Source: Hepsetus odoe (taxonomy: Eukaryota; Chordata; Actinopteri; Characiformes; Hepsetidae). Taken from it: a DNA stretch of 64,000 nucleotides. A program made the position numbers and the translations under genes. The notes beneath the pieces are model-generated. The model was not told the DNA's origin. It worked only from the letters and a program-made list of their open reading frames with translations, and did no database searches. Location of the stretch: NCBI GenBank assembly GCA_017165825.1, contig CM029387.1, positions 13,799,146 through 13,863,145 on the forward strand, given 5' to 3'. This document shows positions 12,115-24,482 of this stretch, in pieces. Position 1 is the first letter of the stretch. Every line of letters begins with the position of its first letter.

Positions 12115-12500
12115 GTGGATCCTTTTCATCAGAACAGTGACACTGAGATGGTAGTGGTAAATGAGTGTATATGTGCTGCACACTCTGGATCACCCAGCAA
12201 CACTCAACAGTGCTGATGGTGTGTGCTTTTACTGCCCACTTTTTTGACACGACTTCCATGTAAACCCATGCTGACCATTAATGTGCTGCTGCACATTATT
12301 TATTTGTCATCCTTTAGGCCTTCCAGGGGTACTGTTGACTAGATATTTTTAACTGGTGGCATAATCTAAGTCCAACTATCACAATGAGGGACTTAGCACT
12401 GCTAAGTGTGATGCGCACACACACTGACTATATCTACCATATCAGTGTCAAGAATGTTATGTTAAGAATGACCCACCAGCCACTAATATATGCTCATTGG
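12115..12500. repeat. Unclassified interspersed repeat
   Basis: Shares the segment around cagtgacactgagatggtag and the later acccaccagcc-type end with the repeat at 37840-38375. This looks like a non-autonomous teleost repeat of the type often assigned to hAT DNA transposons, but no terminal repeats could be fixed here. 12500-13520 beyond it shows nothing I can identify. Confidence 0.4.
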
Positions 12501-13522
12501 TACTTTTAGGTGTCCTTGCTACTGATGACCAGGGAAAGGGGGGTTAACAAGTGATGCAAAGAAACAGATAGAATACAGTGCAAAGTGCAAATGGTAAAAT
12601 GGTCAGTGAGAGTAGGGAGAAGGCAGAGTATGGTAATGAAATTACTTGTCATTGTTTACATTAAGAACATGTTATTGACATGTTATTGAACATGATATAT
12701 AATGATATAAAAGTGTGTGTGTCTAAGTATGAAGGGGGTGTAGAAGTGGTTTTTATTTCAACCCCTATGAAACGTCATATGTGTAATAACTGCCATTATC
12801 TCAGTCTCCACTCTAACCACATGGATTTTATTTCATACTAAAAATGCTTTAACTGCCAGAGCAACATTCATTACAGCACTGGGAGACAAGCATGCAACCA
12901 TAACACGCATGCCAGACAAGTTAATCTACACTGTGCTTCTAGTGCAATGAATGTGCTTGATCCATCACTGAAGTAAATTACATCAGCACGATTTTTCTCC
13001 AGTTTTATGTAAACATGAACAATTGTGTTGATATACATTTTATTCATGTAGAACTAACAGACACATCTGAAGGGGTTAAGTTTGTGCAGAGATAAATCAC
13101 ACAAACATCCACTTACATACTCTTTGTCTCACATTTCATATAAACAGAATTCAAAAGAAACTGTCTATTATGTTGTATATAAAGCTTGAATAAAGTCTTC
13201 ATAAAAACAGAAACTTGATCCTATAATTACTTTCAGCAAGCAAACACACTATAATGCTGTAGTCAGGAATAGCATACAAGTAGGTAAAGTTGCATCTAAC
13301 TAAAGTTAACCAGCTACTATCCACAAAAGAGTGGGCCAAGTGAAAGAGAAAATGACTATATTGTCATTGTGAAGACACCCCCTGGACCACTTTTTCTGCA
13401 AATCCATTCACCAATAAAAGCCGTGGGGAGCCATAACCAGGGAGCAGTGTTGGGGGAAAAAAAAGCTTGCAAGACAATCGAAATTCACCAACATGGAGCA
13501 GATCCTAGAAGTTACTGTACAT

Positions 13523-13724
13523 ACATTTACGGCATTTAGCAGATGCTCTTATCCAGAGTGACTTCCATGTCCTGATTACAGGGACAGTCTCCCTGGAGCA
13601 ATTCAGGGTTAAGGGTCTTGCTCAGGGACCCAGTGGTGGTAGTGCCAGAGGTGGGATTCAAACCTGGGACCTCTTGAGCCATAGGTCCATAGGCAAGTAT
13701 CCTACCACTAGACCAACACCACCC
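13523..13724 (-). mobile_element. tRNA-headed SINE, family A
   Basis: Minus strand: gtggtctagtggtaggatac head, B-box-like aggtttgaatcccacctctg, body with ctccagggagactgtccctg, and tail gcatctgctaaatgccgt. It is nearly full length. The following 13740-14750 is AT-rich with no supported gene; a minus-strand frame at 13894-14151 has no recognisable domain. Confidence 0.88.
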
Positions 13725-14751
13725 TTAAATAGTAATTATATGACAATTTATCATAGTAATTATGTGACAATTCAAGATTAAAGATTTTTATTATTCAGAT
13801 AAACAAGTATATACTGTAACAATTATACAAGTACAGCATAATGTACCCTGTTTTCTCCTCAAGTCTTTTTAAGTTTAAATGAAAATGAGTAGTTTAATAA
13901 ATATTCAAGTTTACTAAAAATGTAAAGTCATTGAATCTTTCGATTGTTGCTGAATAATTAGTCAGCAGTTTAAAATCTAAATTAAGCTTTAACTTATATG
14001 TGGTATACACAATTTTAACCAGGTGTTTTTGAGGAGAGAAACCCCCAGGCTTTGTTAAACACCAGCCCTCAAGAATAGGACAACCCTGATCTATAGCTGA
14101 TTGACCTATAGTGCTCTGCAACTTTAATGTGAAGTTTCTAAATGTAGTCATATGATTTAATTAACAATGGTAGATAATTGTGTGATTTTAGCTATATCTA
14201 TAGGTCTAACAAATATATAGTGCGGCTATGTTTGTAAAATCTTTGTAAAATAAAGTTTTGGCATAAATGTGTCAGTTGCTGATGCACATCATCAAAATAT
14301 GAGCAGCATTCAGTTTTTGTTGTATTAACTTTCAGTTGATACAGCAAAGTTCAGGGGATGCAAATACACTATAGTCTGTAGAGTAGAATGTGGGAAAAAG
14401 GAGCATGAATAGAATCCTGACATATCTATAGCCTAAGAAGAGAAAAAAATTCACCAGTGACACAATTAAACTGGATTTAAAGCAGCAAAGGGGGATTTAA
14501 TATCAATGACATTTTGAAGCAGTCCAAGGCAACAGGCAAAACAGGGCAGTCATTTTCCACAGGAAACTGGGGAATGGAGATTAATTAATGATGGCGCAAG
14601 TTCATAGCAACATCTAATGAGTGTTATACAGCACAACTGAACAACTAGTCTCAGTAGAGGCCATCTGCAGCCTTGACTAAATATTACATATGCCAAAAGG
14701 CCTCAATTGATCTAAATATATGCATTTTATGCATTTAATATTGTATATATA

Positions 14752-14806
14752 ATGTTGTATATATATTGTATATATAATGTAATGTTAAATATTATATATA
14801 TATATA
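14752..14806. repeat. (TA)n-rich simple sequence
   Basis: Irregular ta and tata tracts ending exactly where the RTE fragment begins. Confidence 0.8.
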
Positions 14807-15122
14807 GCCTTTGCCACTTCTTTCTTTGCCCTATGGTTCATCTCCTTGTACTCCTGTCTACTCTCTTCATGACTGATTTCTGACTGTCCCACTTCTTCTT
14901 TCCCTCTCTCTTCTTCTGTATGCACTCTCAGACTTCTTGGTTCCACCACCAGGTTTCCTTATCCTCCATTTTTCTTCCAGATGTCACATCAAGTACAGTA
15001 TTTTGACATGGATCACCTACCTAAATATTTTGCCGACAAATTACAGCCCCTCATGGAAACTCCTTAAAGGCAGTGACCTTTTTCAGCAGCATAATGTGCC
15101 CTGGCAAACAGCAAAAATTGTT
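14807..15122 (-). mobile_element. RTE fragment joined to Tc1 fragment (second copy)
   Basis: 14807-14998 is the same antisense RTE linker piece as at the left edge. 15000-15122 is the same Tc1 transposase scrap (+ strand LLKGSDLFQQHNVPWQTAK). Order, orientation and junction are identical to 150-462, so the two loci descend from one compound segment. Confidence 0.75.
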
Positions 15123-15128
15123 TAGGTA

Positions 15129-15615
15129 CAGTACTGTGCAAAAGTTTTAGGCAGGTGTGGAAAAAATGCTGTAAACAAAGAATGCTTTCAGAAATTCAAA
15201 TAATGATTGTTTATTTTTATCAATTTACAAAATGCAAAGTGAGCGAACAAAAGAAAAATCTAAATCAAATCAATATTTGGGGGATTTTGTAGGATTATAG
15301 TCAGAACAATCAATTTTACCAAACAGGTGCTAATGATCATCAATGTCACACGTAGGTTGGAACACAGTCATGTTTGGAACAACCTACCAGCTGAGTTCCT
15401 TCAAAAACTGTGTGCAAGTGTATCTATAAGAATTGATGCTGTTTTGAAGGCAAAGGGTGGTCACACCAAATATTGATTTGATTTAGAATTCTCTTTTGCT
15501 CATTCACTGTATTTTGTTGATTGATGAAAATGATTACTTCCATTGATTTCCATTTTTGAAAGCATTCTTTGTTTACAGCATTTTTTTCACACCTTCCTAA
15601 AACTTTTGCACAGTA

Positions 15616-15618
<3 letters not shown>
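15129..15618 (+). mobile_element. Internally deleted Tc1/mariner element (MITE-like), copy 2
   Basis: The inverted ends cagtactgtgcaaaag and cttttgcacagtactg are perfect, with TA on both sides (15127-15128 and 15619-15620). Inside, a short stretch of transposase C-terminus survives (VWNNLPAEFLQKLC, then KGGHTKY), but the deletion endpoints differ from copies 1 and 3. The right end abuts a (TA)n tract. Confidence 0.88.
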
Positions 15619-15646
<28 letters not shown>

Positions 15647-15648
15647 CT
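15619..15648. repeat. (TA)n microsatellite
   Basis: A pure ta tract beginning with the target duplication of the adjacent Tc1 derivative. 15655-16190 beyond it has no feature I can support. Confidence 0.9.
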
Positions 15649-16194
15649 AATTCTATATATAAAAAAGTTAACCTTTGACTAGAAGTGTAGAGATAAGTTG
15701 ATGTCAGCACACCACCTACTGATGCAGGATGCAAGTAAGTTAAATGACAATAGGCAGCAAATTAAATGACAATAAGAAATATTAAAGTAAATTATCATAT
15801 CTTTTCTGTGTTTATGCTAGCAGTGGCAGCTGATGCAGAGAGCACACGTTGATGAACATGAGATGAGAGATCAGATCAGATCTAGATATCTAGAGACACA
15901 TTTTGAGGCCAACGGTTATTTGTATTGACACAGGGATGTTCTGTTAGACTGATTATTGAAATTCAAAATAGCTCTTGATACTAACTCTCAGTTGAAGGTT
16001 TGGATTTTTTTATTTTTAAGATGTGAGAGCAATAAAGAAAAGTCTGTAGACAATGATATCATGTACAACCTCCATAGGGCAGAAGTGGAGATATCTCATT
16101 CCAGTGCTGAAGGAGTCTTTGAAAGCTGAAATATTGATGTCATTAGATGCAAAACGTAGTAAGAATTGGTCAACCAAAAAAGAGATGAAATGAG

Positions 16195-16392
16195 CCACCA
16201 GTCTATTTCTTTGTGCCTGCCCCAAGGACAAATAAATGGAGAGGGTTACATCAGGAAGGACATCTGCTGTAAAAAGCCTTGACAAATGAGGATAATGAAA
16301 CAGATTTTCATAGTGGATTGGTCAGGTTTCAGGATAACAACAACCACCACCATTAATGGAAACTGGGCTACCGTGGCCAAAGAAGAAAAATA
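16195..16392 (+). mobile_element. RTE-clade LINE 5'-end fragment
   Basis: Matches the 5' leader seen at 62395-62600 (ggagagggttacatcaggaa, ggtttcaggataaca, ggaaactgggctaccgtggc), followed directly by a Tc1 transposase fragment. Confidence 0.7.
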
Positions 16393-16715
16393 TAGGAAAA
16401 AGATTAATCTCTACCAAAGTGATGGAAAGGCCAAAGTGTGGGAAAAGAAAGGATATGCTCATGATCCAAAATGAACTGTGAAGCACAGTGGAGGTAAATT
16501 CATGGCTTGGGATTGTTTCATGGCTTCTGAGACAGTTCATCAGTTTTTAGTAATGATGTAACTCATGATAGTAGGATGAATTCTGAAGTCTACCAAAACA
16601 CTTTTTTCTGCCAGAGAAATGCATCTAAACTAATCAGTAAGAACGTTAACATGCAGTAAGCCAATGATCCAAAATAGACTGCCAAGTTAACAACAAACTT
16701 TATCAAAGGGAAAAT
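16393..16715 (+). pseudogene. Tc1/mariner transposase fragment
   Basis: The + strand reads INLYQSDGKAKVWEKKGYAH, then after a stop VKHSGG.FMAWDCFMAS, matching the central catalytic region of Tc1-like transposases. Several stops and frame changes follow. Both ends of the element are missing. 16720-17970 holds no other feature that I can support. Confidence 0.75.
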
Positions 16716-17973
16716 AGTGTTTCTATATGAAATTAGTGTTTCTTTGTTGCTGAGGTCAGAACAAATGCCTTCTCATAGTTTGAGCAAAAGCAAATCAAAA
16801 CAGAAAACGGGCAGCAATATGGAAGTATTTATGGTTTCTGTCATGAAAAGTAAGACAAGAAATCTGTAATGACTGTTCATACTATTCTGTTCATGCCAAG
16901 GACTTCTCAATTACAGGTATGAATCCATCTGATAAACATTCCTGCTTGATGTACTGAAAACAGCAAAACAACAGCAGAAGGGAAAGTCCCACAGTGAGTT
17001 CACCAGTGCCATCTGTAGCCGCAGCTTTTAGAATAAAGAAAAAATAATCACAGAACCAAATAAACTACAGAGCCAAAGTGTTTTTCCTTAAAGTAAGTTT
17101 TCTTTTTTGAACAAATACTTGTGGTTGATGATGTTTTCATAGCACAAACTGTAATATACCTATTGCAAAAAATTTGGTTTATTTGTTATATTATAAAGTT
17201 GCTTTTTCTTTCTTTTTTTGTCTGATTTTCAGTTTTTGTATGTTTAAGGGCCAGTCTGTCCTGAGTATCAGTATAAGTTTTTTTCAGAATTTTCAGATAT
17301 TTGGCAGAAAATTTGCTGCTTTATTGGCAAAAGTCAGTCTACAAAGTGTCTGCTGCTGTTTTATTAGCTAACATACTCTGCTTTCACTGTCATTGGGGTG
17401 GAACCCTCAAGGGTCTTTCTTTGTTACCTTCAAAATGTAACATAAATGTACAATTCAATGTAATTCTTTCTCGTTTTTACTGTCATGTCTAGGCTTTTTT
17501 AATATTTTTCAATTACAAATTTCATGTAACTTTTTTTTCAAACAATTCTATAGTTTACCTCCTGTTTTATATGTTTATGTTGCTTTACTTTAAAACTATA
17601 AAACATATATAATACAAATAGATTTACTATCTGATTAAAATGATGAGAAGCCTTACTGGAATGGTGCAGGTCAGGTAATCTATGATGATTTAAGATTCTC
17701 ACCTTTTTTCTTATTGGATTTTTATATGAGAACCTTCTAAAGTTGCTGTTTGCAAAGGATTTTTTAATCAAACATGAAATACATTAAATATTCAAAACCT
17801 TCCTTTTGTAATTTGATGAAAGTCAGATAACCTTATAATGGAACCAGCAGTCAGCACATTCTGAATTTCTGCTTATAAAAGACTCTCAGTAAACGGATTT
17901 GGAAAGGTGGAGCGAACTGGTGGGGTGAACTGGTGGGGTGAATGTAATAAAGGAGGTTTAAATAAGCACTGAC

Positions 17974-18165
17974 CCGTGAGATGAAGTGCAGGCTGTGTTT
18001 TTGAGCCAAAGCTCCAGCGGCCCTGCTGCCTCCCTCCAGCTGCACGGCATAGAAGACATGCGTGTTAGTCCAGCGCTGCCCCTCGGTGGCCATGCAGAAC
18101 CCCCGCAACACACACAGCACAGTCAGCACAGCAAAACACCTCACATGACCTGTAATAAAACACAT
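17974..18165 (-). CDS. Candidate first exon, proprotein convertase-like secreted protein
   Basis: The minus strand encodes 64 residues from an ATG at 18165. Residues about 9-25 form a hydrophobic, signal-peptide-like stretch (RCFAVLTVLCVLRGFC). It is followed by WTNTHVFYAVQLEGG and ALAQKHSLHFISR, which resembles the propeptide start of subtilisin/kexin convertases (furin-type TNTWAV.I.GG ... A.KHGF). The frame ends at a good donor, CACGG|GTCAGT, in phase 0. An acceptor-like tttattacag also occurs at 18150, so a spliced start (exon 17974-18149) is possible. Composition is GC-richer than the surroundings. No second exon was found to the left within the window, where transposons dominate. It is either exon 1 of a long gene leaving the window at position 1, or an orphaned exon. 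Family assignment rests on about 30 residues. Confidence 0.5.
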
Positions 18166-19320
18166 TCAGGACAGTAGTTCAGACCAGACAGACACAACAA
18201 GCATTAGTGTGCAGTGTGTGAAGCACACTAGACCTTCAGACCTGTAATAGTCAAATAAAAGAAGCACACTATTTAGTGTCAAGAGTTTGTTTCTTTAATG
18301 TTGCAGAGAGGGCAACCAATCTAACAACTCATGGAAGCTTATTAGCAATAATCATGGTGGAAATACTGTGTCCAAATCAGCACAGCTCAAACCATTTGTG
18401 TGTGTGTGTGTGAGTGTGTTTGAGAAACATGAAACTGTCACCTATATACATGGGCAAAAATATATCTCCTTGACATGCCTCAATTTTCTTGTGGACTAGT
18501 TTTATTAGCTTTGTAGCTCCAGTGCAAAACTAAAAAATAAATGTCTTTGTTGTATTGACTGATATACAAATCTGGAACAAAATCATTATGTTAAAAAAAA
18601 AACCAAAAATGATAGGTTAAAAAAATAAATAAATACATTTAAGTCTGTAAAAGTCCATTTTTTATAACAATACTTGGCTTGCATCAGCTCAGTATCAATA
18701 ATACATTAAGATTCTCTGTGCCATCCCTGTTGGCTGCAGTTTTTCAAAAGTTCCTCCCACCTTCAAGGTACATCCTCCATCTTTAAAACTCTAACTAAGA
18801 TTATTGTGGCATTGGGGAAGTAAGCGAGTATGCATGTAACAATGGATAGATTGTTGTCACATAGAAATAAAATTAGACAGTCCCCCTAAATAATTGAATG
18901 CTTTGTGTCTTTATGCTTCTGTATATTTTACATACTTAAATTTGTGGTTAAAATGGAGACTTGTTAAGATAATTTACATTGGAATTTTAAAATTTTAGAT
19001 AAAAAAAATAGAGTACATATATATTTTAGCTAGATAAAATCAATACAGGCTTGAGAAATACAGGACATCCACATGCTTTACATGTAATATTTTAAGACTA
19101 TTATAAGCTCTAGCAAAGTGTTAGATGCTAATAAAAGTGTTACATGCTAATTTATAAAGATTACAAAAGTACAAAAGTTAATCATAATTTTTGTTCTCAT
19201 GATAATCTATATGTACTCACTTTACAGGTACTGCAGGTACTGCAGATACTGTGTATATATTTCATGGAAAGTATCTTTGCTGAGCAATAGACTGTTTCAT
19301 TTGCAGTATCAGAGCAATAA
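18166..19320. other. No gene seen
   Basis: AT-rich sequence with a short (GT)n at about 18399-18420 and several T/A runs. No frame with a recognisable domain on either strand. Confidence 0.6.
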
Positions 19321-19322
19321 TA

Positions 19323-19475
19323 CTTCTCCTTCCATCAATTTCGGGTGCTCCCGCTAGGGGTCGCCACAGCGACAACTGACTCCAAATCTTCCTGCCCTCT
19401 GCATCTTCCTTCTTCCAAACCAACTGCCTGCATGTCCTCTCACATAACATCCATAAACCACCACTTTGGCCTTGT
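19323..19475 (-). mobile_element. RTE-clade LINE 3'-end fragment
   Basis: Antisense copy of the RTE 3' end: the gctcccgctaggggtcgcca block and catgtcctctcacataacat correspond to 7640-7755 of the longer copy. It is 5'-truncated. The 19480-20500 stretch that follows includes a 143-residue + frame (19610-20041) with no recognisable domain. Confidence 0.75.
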
Positions 19476-20499
19476 TTTCATTTGGTTAATTGTAGAGAGA
19501 ATTATAACACATATATCTTTAAAACAGGGTCACTATTTCAGTATATATTGCCATTTTGTTTAGCATCTAAACCACAAGTAAAATTACAGGGCACCCTCTG
19601 AGGTTTTGTTTGGAGGGTTTTCTACATTGTTCAGACAATTTTATTTCAAAACATCAGCAATGTTTTCCCATATATCACATAATGACACTAAACTCAGAAT
19701 GTGAAGGACAGGATGTGCTTCCTTTGAGACACATCGAGTGCTACTGTATATTTTTGAACTGCCACCTCAATCACTGGTCAGGTCAACACTTTTGGAGGGA
19801 CACATTATCTACCTATTCTGTTACCATGTTGGCTAGAATTGCCCTAAATGAAGGGTGTCTAAATGAGCCTTCCTACAACACCAAAAGAGTCAACTATGCT
19901 CTCTTAGACTGCCAGATGATAAAGTTATGCCACTATCCTTGCTGCCTGCATATAGCTTTACATTCAAAAAACAATGTTTATTTAATTTACAGAATTTATA
20001 TGAGATCAGCTGTAAAGACAATATGCATTTTGGATATATGAGTCATATCATTACCATCACAAACAATTCCAACTTGGTACCTCTTTGTGTTACAGAGAAA
20101 TTCCCATTTCCCTTTAAAACATGCATCCATGCATTTTAGTGAAAATAATGCTGTTATGAAGTCATCTCCATTAAACCCCTGTAGCAAAATAAAATCAGCC
20201 CCACTATATTCAACAAGACCACTAAGAACGAACTGCCAAAAAACATAATTTATGTTGTACAGTTATAAATTAACATTTTTCAGTGTTAAGGACAAAGAAA
20301 TGACTTGTCTTGAAGCACATTCCTGCAAAGCTGATAAAACCTTCCTTGCATTGCAAAGAAGAAAAGAATCATTTAACACCACATGAATCTGACATAATAA
20401 CTTCCCTTAAACTTAATACTTCTGCAAAAACACTCAAAGCAGCTTAATATGCATTTAGCTCTTAAGCTCTATGTAATCATACATATTACCGGTCCAGCA

Positions 20500-20720
20500 G
20501 AGCAGGTCCATCCCCCAGGGCCTTCACTCTTCAGCAGTTTCTCTCCTCCTACACACACTCTCGCTTCACTGCGATGCAAATAACCTCCAACCCAGAGACA
20601 CTACATTTTCCTGCTGTATGCTGCTATCAGCATGCAAATGGCACATTTATCTAAACGCTTTCTGTCTATATACACATCATAGTCTATACACAGAAAGCAC
20701 ACAATTCAGCTTGGGAAAAG
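20500..20720. promoter_or_regulatory. Candidate regulatory element with two POU octamers
   Basis: A repeat-free stretch, less AT-rich than its flanks, holding two exact octamer motifs ATGCAAAT at 20574-20581 and 20632-20639, 58 bp apart. No ORF or repeat explains it. The regulatory role is inference only. Confidence 0.3.
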
Positions 20721-21696
20721 CTAGAAGTGTTGGGATAAAATGCATTTGCACTACTCCTCAGGCACAAGGGTAGTTTTTCAGTGTTATTTTATAAAACATC
20801 TAGTTCTTAAATCCCATCACTTAGTTTTGTTGTATCTATGTACTGTAACGGTTATGGCACTGTACCTAGTCAAGGCAGAGCATCTCAAACCGTGATATGT
20901 ACAGTGGCATTTTTTAAAATTCATTAGAATTTTCTGCATTTCTGCAAAAAATATAACCCAAACATTAGATTGACATTTTAAAAGTAGATGGAGACCTCAT
21001 ACTAATTAGTAAAAAAATAGATATTTGCTCAGTTATTGCTGAAAATGAACCAAAATGACATATCTTTAGGTGACAAAAGTAAACTTGAAGGTGATATTAG
21101 AGTTAGGTGCTTTCAATGGGATAGCAATCAGGTGTGAGTTTACAACCTATTAAATAACACAGAGGTATCAAAGTCTGATATACACAATATATGTTGTGGA
21201 AGTGTTTATGGAAATGTATCATGACACCAACATGGGTTGATGCTCATCAGACTTTAAAAGTGTGTCTCTCAAAAGTTTGTACTCAGACTGACCGTGTAGT
21301 GGTTGAAATAGTGACCAATAAAGATCACTCTGTGAACAAGATGTGTAATAATCCAAAGGGTCAAAAAGGAAACCAAGCATGGCATCTTATCACCTTTCAT
21401 GTTAGCTAATGTTAATGTTCATGAGTTCACCATCAGGAGAACAATAAATAACAACACTATGCACAGCAGGTTTGCTATGAGAAAGCCACTGCTCATTAAA
21501 AGGAACATTACTGCCCATTTAGAAGTGTGGTACAACTCATGCCAACAAGCCAGAAAATGAAAAAAAACTGGAAAATAATTTTGGATGCTTTGCTTTAAAT
21601 GAAAAGTGTCAGCTTTGCCTTAAATGAAAAGTGACAGCTTTGCCAAAAGGATAAGCATTGCATTCCAGTTTAGAAAGTTATTGTGTCTTGAAAAGA
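20721..21696. other. No gene seen
   Basis: AT-rich. A 72-residue frame at 21191-21409 has no recognisable domain or splice context. Confidence 0.6.
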
Positions 21697-22044
21697 CAGT
21701 CAGCAGAGCTGGAGGTGGCAGAGATAAAGATGCAAAGATTTTCATTGGGTGTGATGAGACTTGATCAGGATTAGAAATTAGTATATTAGAAAGACAGCCC
21801 AGATTGGATGTTTTAGAGATAAAGTTAGAGAAGTAAGATTGCGGTGGTCTGGACATGTACAGAGGAGAATCTAGGGGTATATCGGTAGGAAAATGTTGAG
21901 GATGGAGATGCCTGGCAAGAGGAAATGAGGAAGGCCATGCAGAAGGTTTTTTAGATGAGAGAAGTTCGTTTGAAGGAGGAAAATGTGAGGCCCAGGAAAA
22001 TGGAGACTGTTGAAACACTAATGGCCTTTAATGGGAGGAGCTGA
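21697..22044 (+). mobile_element. RTE-clade LINE 3'-end fragment
   Basis: Matches the last 350 bp of the RTE copies (cagagctggaggtggcagag, gcggtggtctggacatgtac, tgggaggagctgaaagaag) and runs into a long (GAA)n tail. It is 5'-truncated, with stops in all frames. Confidence 0.8.
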
Positions 22045-22112
22045 AAGAAGAAGAAGAAGAAGAAGAAGAAGAAGAAGAAGAAGAAGAAGAAGAAGAAGAA
22101 GAAGAAGAAGAA
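22045..22112. repeat. (GAA)n microsatellite
   Basis: About 68 bp of gaa units continuing the RTE 3' tail. It most likely arose by expansion of the tail. Confidence 0.95.
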
Positions 22113-24482
22113 TTATTATCATGGCTGTGAAATATAGGGTGTTAATGTAATGGTTTGGATCTGTTTAGTTGCATTTGGACAAGGGTGGCTAATTAATTCT
22201 GAATTAAACAGTAAATTTTTAAGGAAAGTCTGTCATGACATCTGTCTGTGAACTAAATATCAAGTGAAAATAGTTAATGCAGCAAGACAACAACCTTAAT
22301 TTTTTTAATAAATCCCTATAAAACATTTTTGGGGGACCTGAGGCAAGCAGTTCACATGCTTGAAACTCAACAACATACCAGAGTTAAAGCTGTTCTGTAC
22401 ATACATGAATGGAATAACTTTTGTTAATCTTTCTTGGCAACTACTGTCTACTATTTCTTTCTTTTTTTTTTAGATTAAAAAACATCTGCACCGGCTGGCA
22501 TCATGATAGGGTGCTGATGATAAGATAAATGCATAAACAGCCTACTTTTAACTCATCATCACACACAAATCAATTCACTTACATAATACCACATATTCAG
22601 ATTACATCAGTTTCTGCAAATTCATGATGTAGATCATTCTTACACAGCAATAAAAACATTTACTGGCTTTTAATTTAAAAAAAAATTTGCATTTGCATGG
22701 AAATCACTGGGAAATTAATTGTACATTAAAACTTTAACAGTGTTCATGTATCTTGTCCCATCAAGCTGTTTTAATAAAAAGTGTACATGAATTTTTCATT
22801 ATATGGTTCTTAAAAAATTGACTATTAGGTGCTTTTTGAAACCAATGTACATGTTATAGACAATCCATGCCTTGCACAGAAGTCCAGTAACAAAACACCA
22901 CTAAGGTTTAGATCAGGTAGGCCATTCCTCCCAGTTACCCCCTTTCCAAGTTTCTCTATAATTGCTGATGTAAGCACTGAAGCCTTCCAGCAACGTTACA
23001 GAGCTGTGGAAGACGTGAACAACTATAAACCCAGCCATACCCTGAGACAGGTACGACCACCAGATGGCCTGCCAGCTCCTCCTGGTTTCCTGGTTTCTGA
23101 AGCAGGCTCTAGTATCCCTGTTATGACAGTTTGTTCATCAACATTTGTGAGCTTTTCATGTGTTATGAATCGCTATTTGAATCTCCTCACCTGAGACCTC
23201 TCTGTCTTGGACGACCTTACCTTACTTACTCTCAACAGCACAGCTTCCATGTTCACAGGGGCATGCAAACCCCTCCACCATGATAAGGTTGCAATTCCAG
23301 GGCTATTAATCCTTTTAATCTTTAATTTTTTATCTTGATATATTGATGAGATTTAACCAATAAATCATGTTTGCTAGATTTACATTGTAGCTCATTGTGT
23401 TAAGTAACATTTGGTCATCAGTTTTCTGACATACCACATGTGGATTATGAGTGTAATATATCAAGATACAGCTCAATTGAATAATTAGAGTTGTGCTAGA
23501 CTGTTCTTATAAGAACAATGCAGAAAAAGAGAGAAAAGTTATGGTTACCTTTCATTCCACTAAGAGAGGATGTAAGTCCACAGTGGCCCAGGGCAGAGAA
23601 GGAGAAAGAGAGAATGAGAGAAATAAGAATAAATGATTTTTTTCCACAACCTTTACATGGTGCTCTGGGCCTCAAGGCCCTGGAGGAACACTGATAAAGC
23701 ACCTGGATATTTTTATAGACAAACCACTTATTCCTGTCCCCAAATCATTTGGGGAGACAGATAACTTTATATTTTTCCCGGGCTCAGTGCTGAAAGGGCT
23801 GCAGGTCTAAAGTGGCCTTTCAGGCTTTAATTGATCAAACAGAAGCCACAGGGCCCAGATAAAGCGGACCATGGCTGATTTGCAGCACAATGGCTGAACC
23901 GTTTTGGGGGTGACCCAATAAAGACTAAAATACAATTCATTATGTCCCCTCATTGTACAGTATTAACAGCATGTCACTTTTTAAAGAAAGGTCATTACAC
24001 ACTTTGCTATTAGCCTCAGAGTTCACAGAGCAGGTCATTGTTAAAGTGCACACTTTACTGTATTAACATTTTTGCTTCATTTGCCATCTTAAATATGAGA
24101 GATTTCCAGAAAAGAACCATATAATTTTTTTAAAATATATCAAAAGTTTAGAAATTTTTCTTAAAAGTTTGGGCACCCTCACTTAAAATATCAGTTATTG
24201 TGAGTAGTTAATTGCACAGAAGATTAACTAATATTATAGCAATACTACATCTTTAATTCCATCACATTCCATTACAGGTACAAAACACCATTAAAAGATG
24301 AAAAGAGTGCACATTTGACTTTTTTGCACTGTACACTGTACAATTGTACAAAACATCTTACATTAATTGCTTTCATAAATTTATATAAATTTGCCTTTTA
24401 CTTCTTGACTTTAGTTTATCAGTTCATCTTCTCCTCACAGAATAATTCACATTAACAGATTTCACAATACAGATTTCCAGTC
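22113..24482. other. No gene established; mixed unique sequence
   Basis: No repeat of the families above. A 121-residue + frame at 22829-23194 and a 68-residue minus frame at 23496-23702 have no domain that I recognise. 23520-23960 is unusually GC-rich and complex for the region (cccgggctcagtgctgaaag, aaagcggaccatggctgatt) and could be a conserved non-coding element. Confidence 0.5.

Noticed and set aside
13894..14151. 85-residue minus frame
   Set aside because: No domain, AT-rich, no splice context.
17986..18177. + strand frame opposite the convertase-like exon
   Set aside because: Low-complexity His/Gln-rich shadow of the minus-strand exon, which has the signal peptide and donor.
19610..20041. 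143-residue + frame
   Set aside because: No recognisable domain, AT-rich, no splice or promoter context; the length is compatible with chance.
22045..22112. CRISPR-like or coding repeat
   Set aside because: A simple (GAA)n tract with no spacers; no CRISPR array anywhere in the window.
22829..23194. 121-residue + frame
   Set aside because: No domain that I recognise and no flanking exon; possibly part of an unrecognised repeat.
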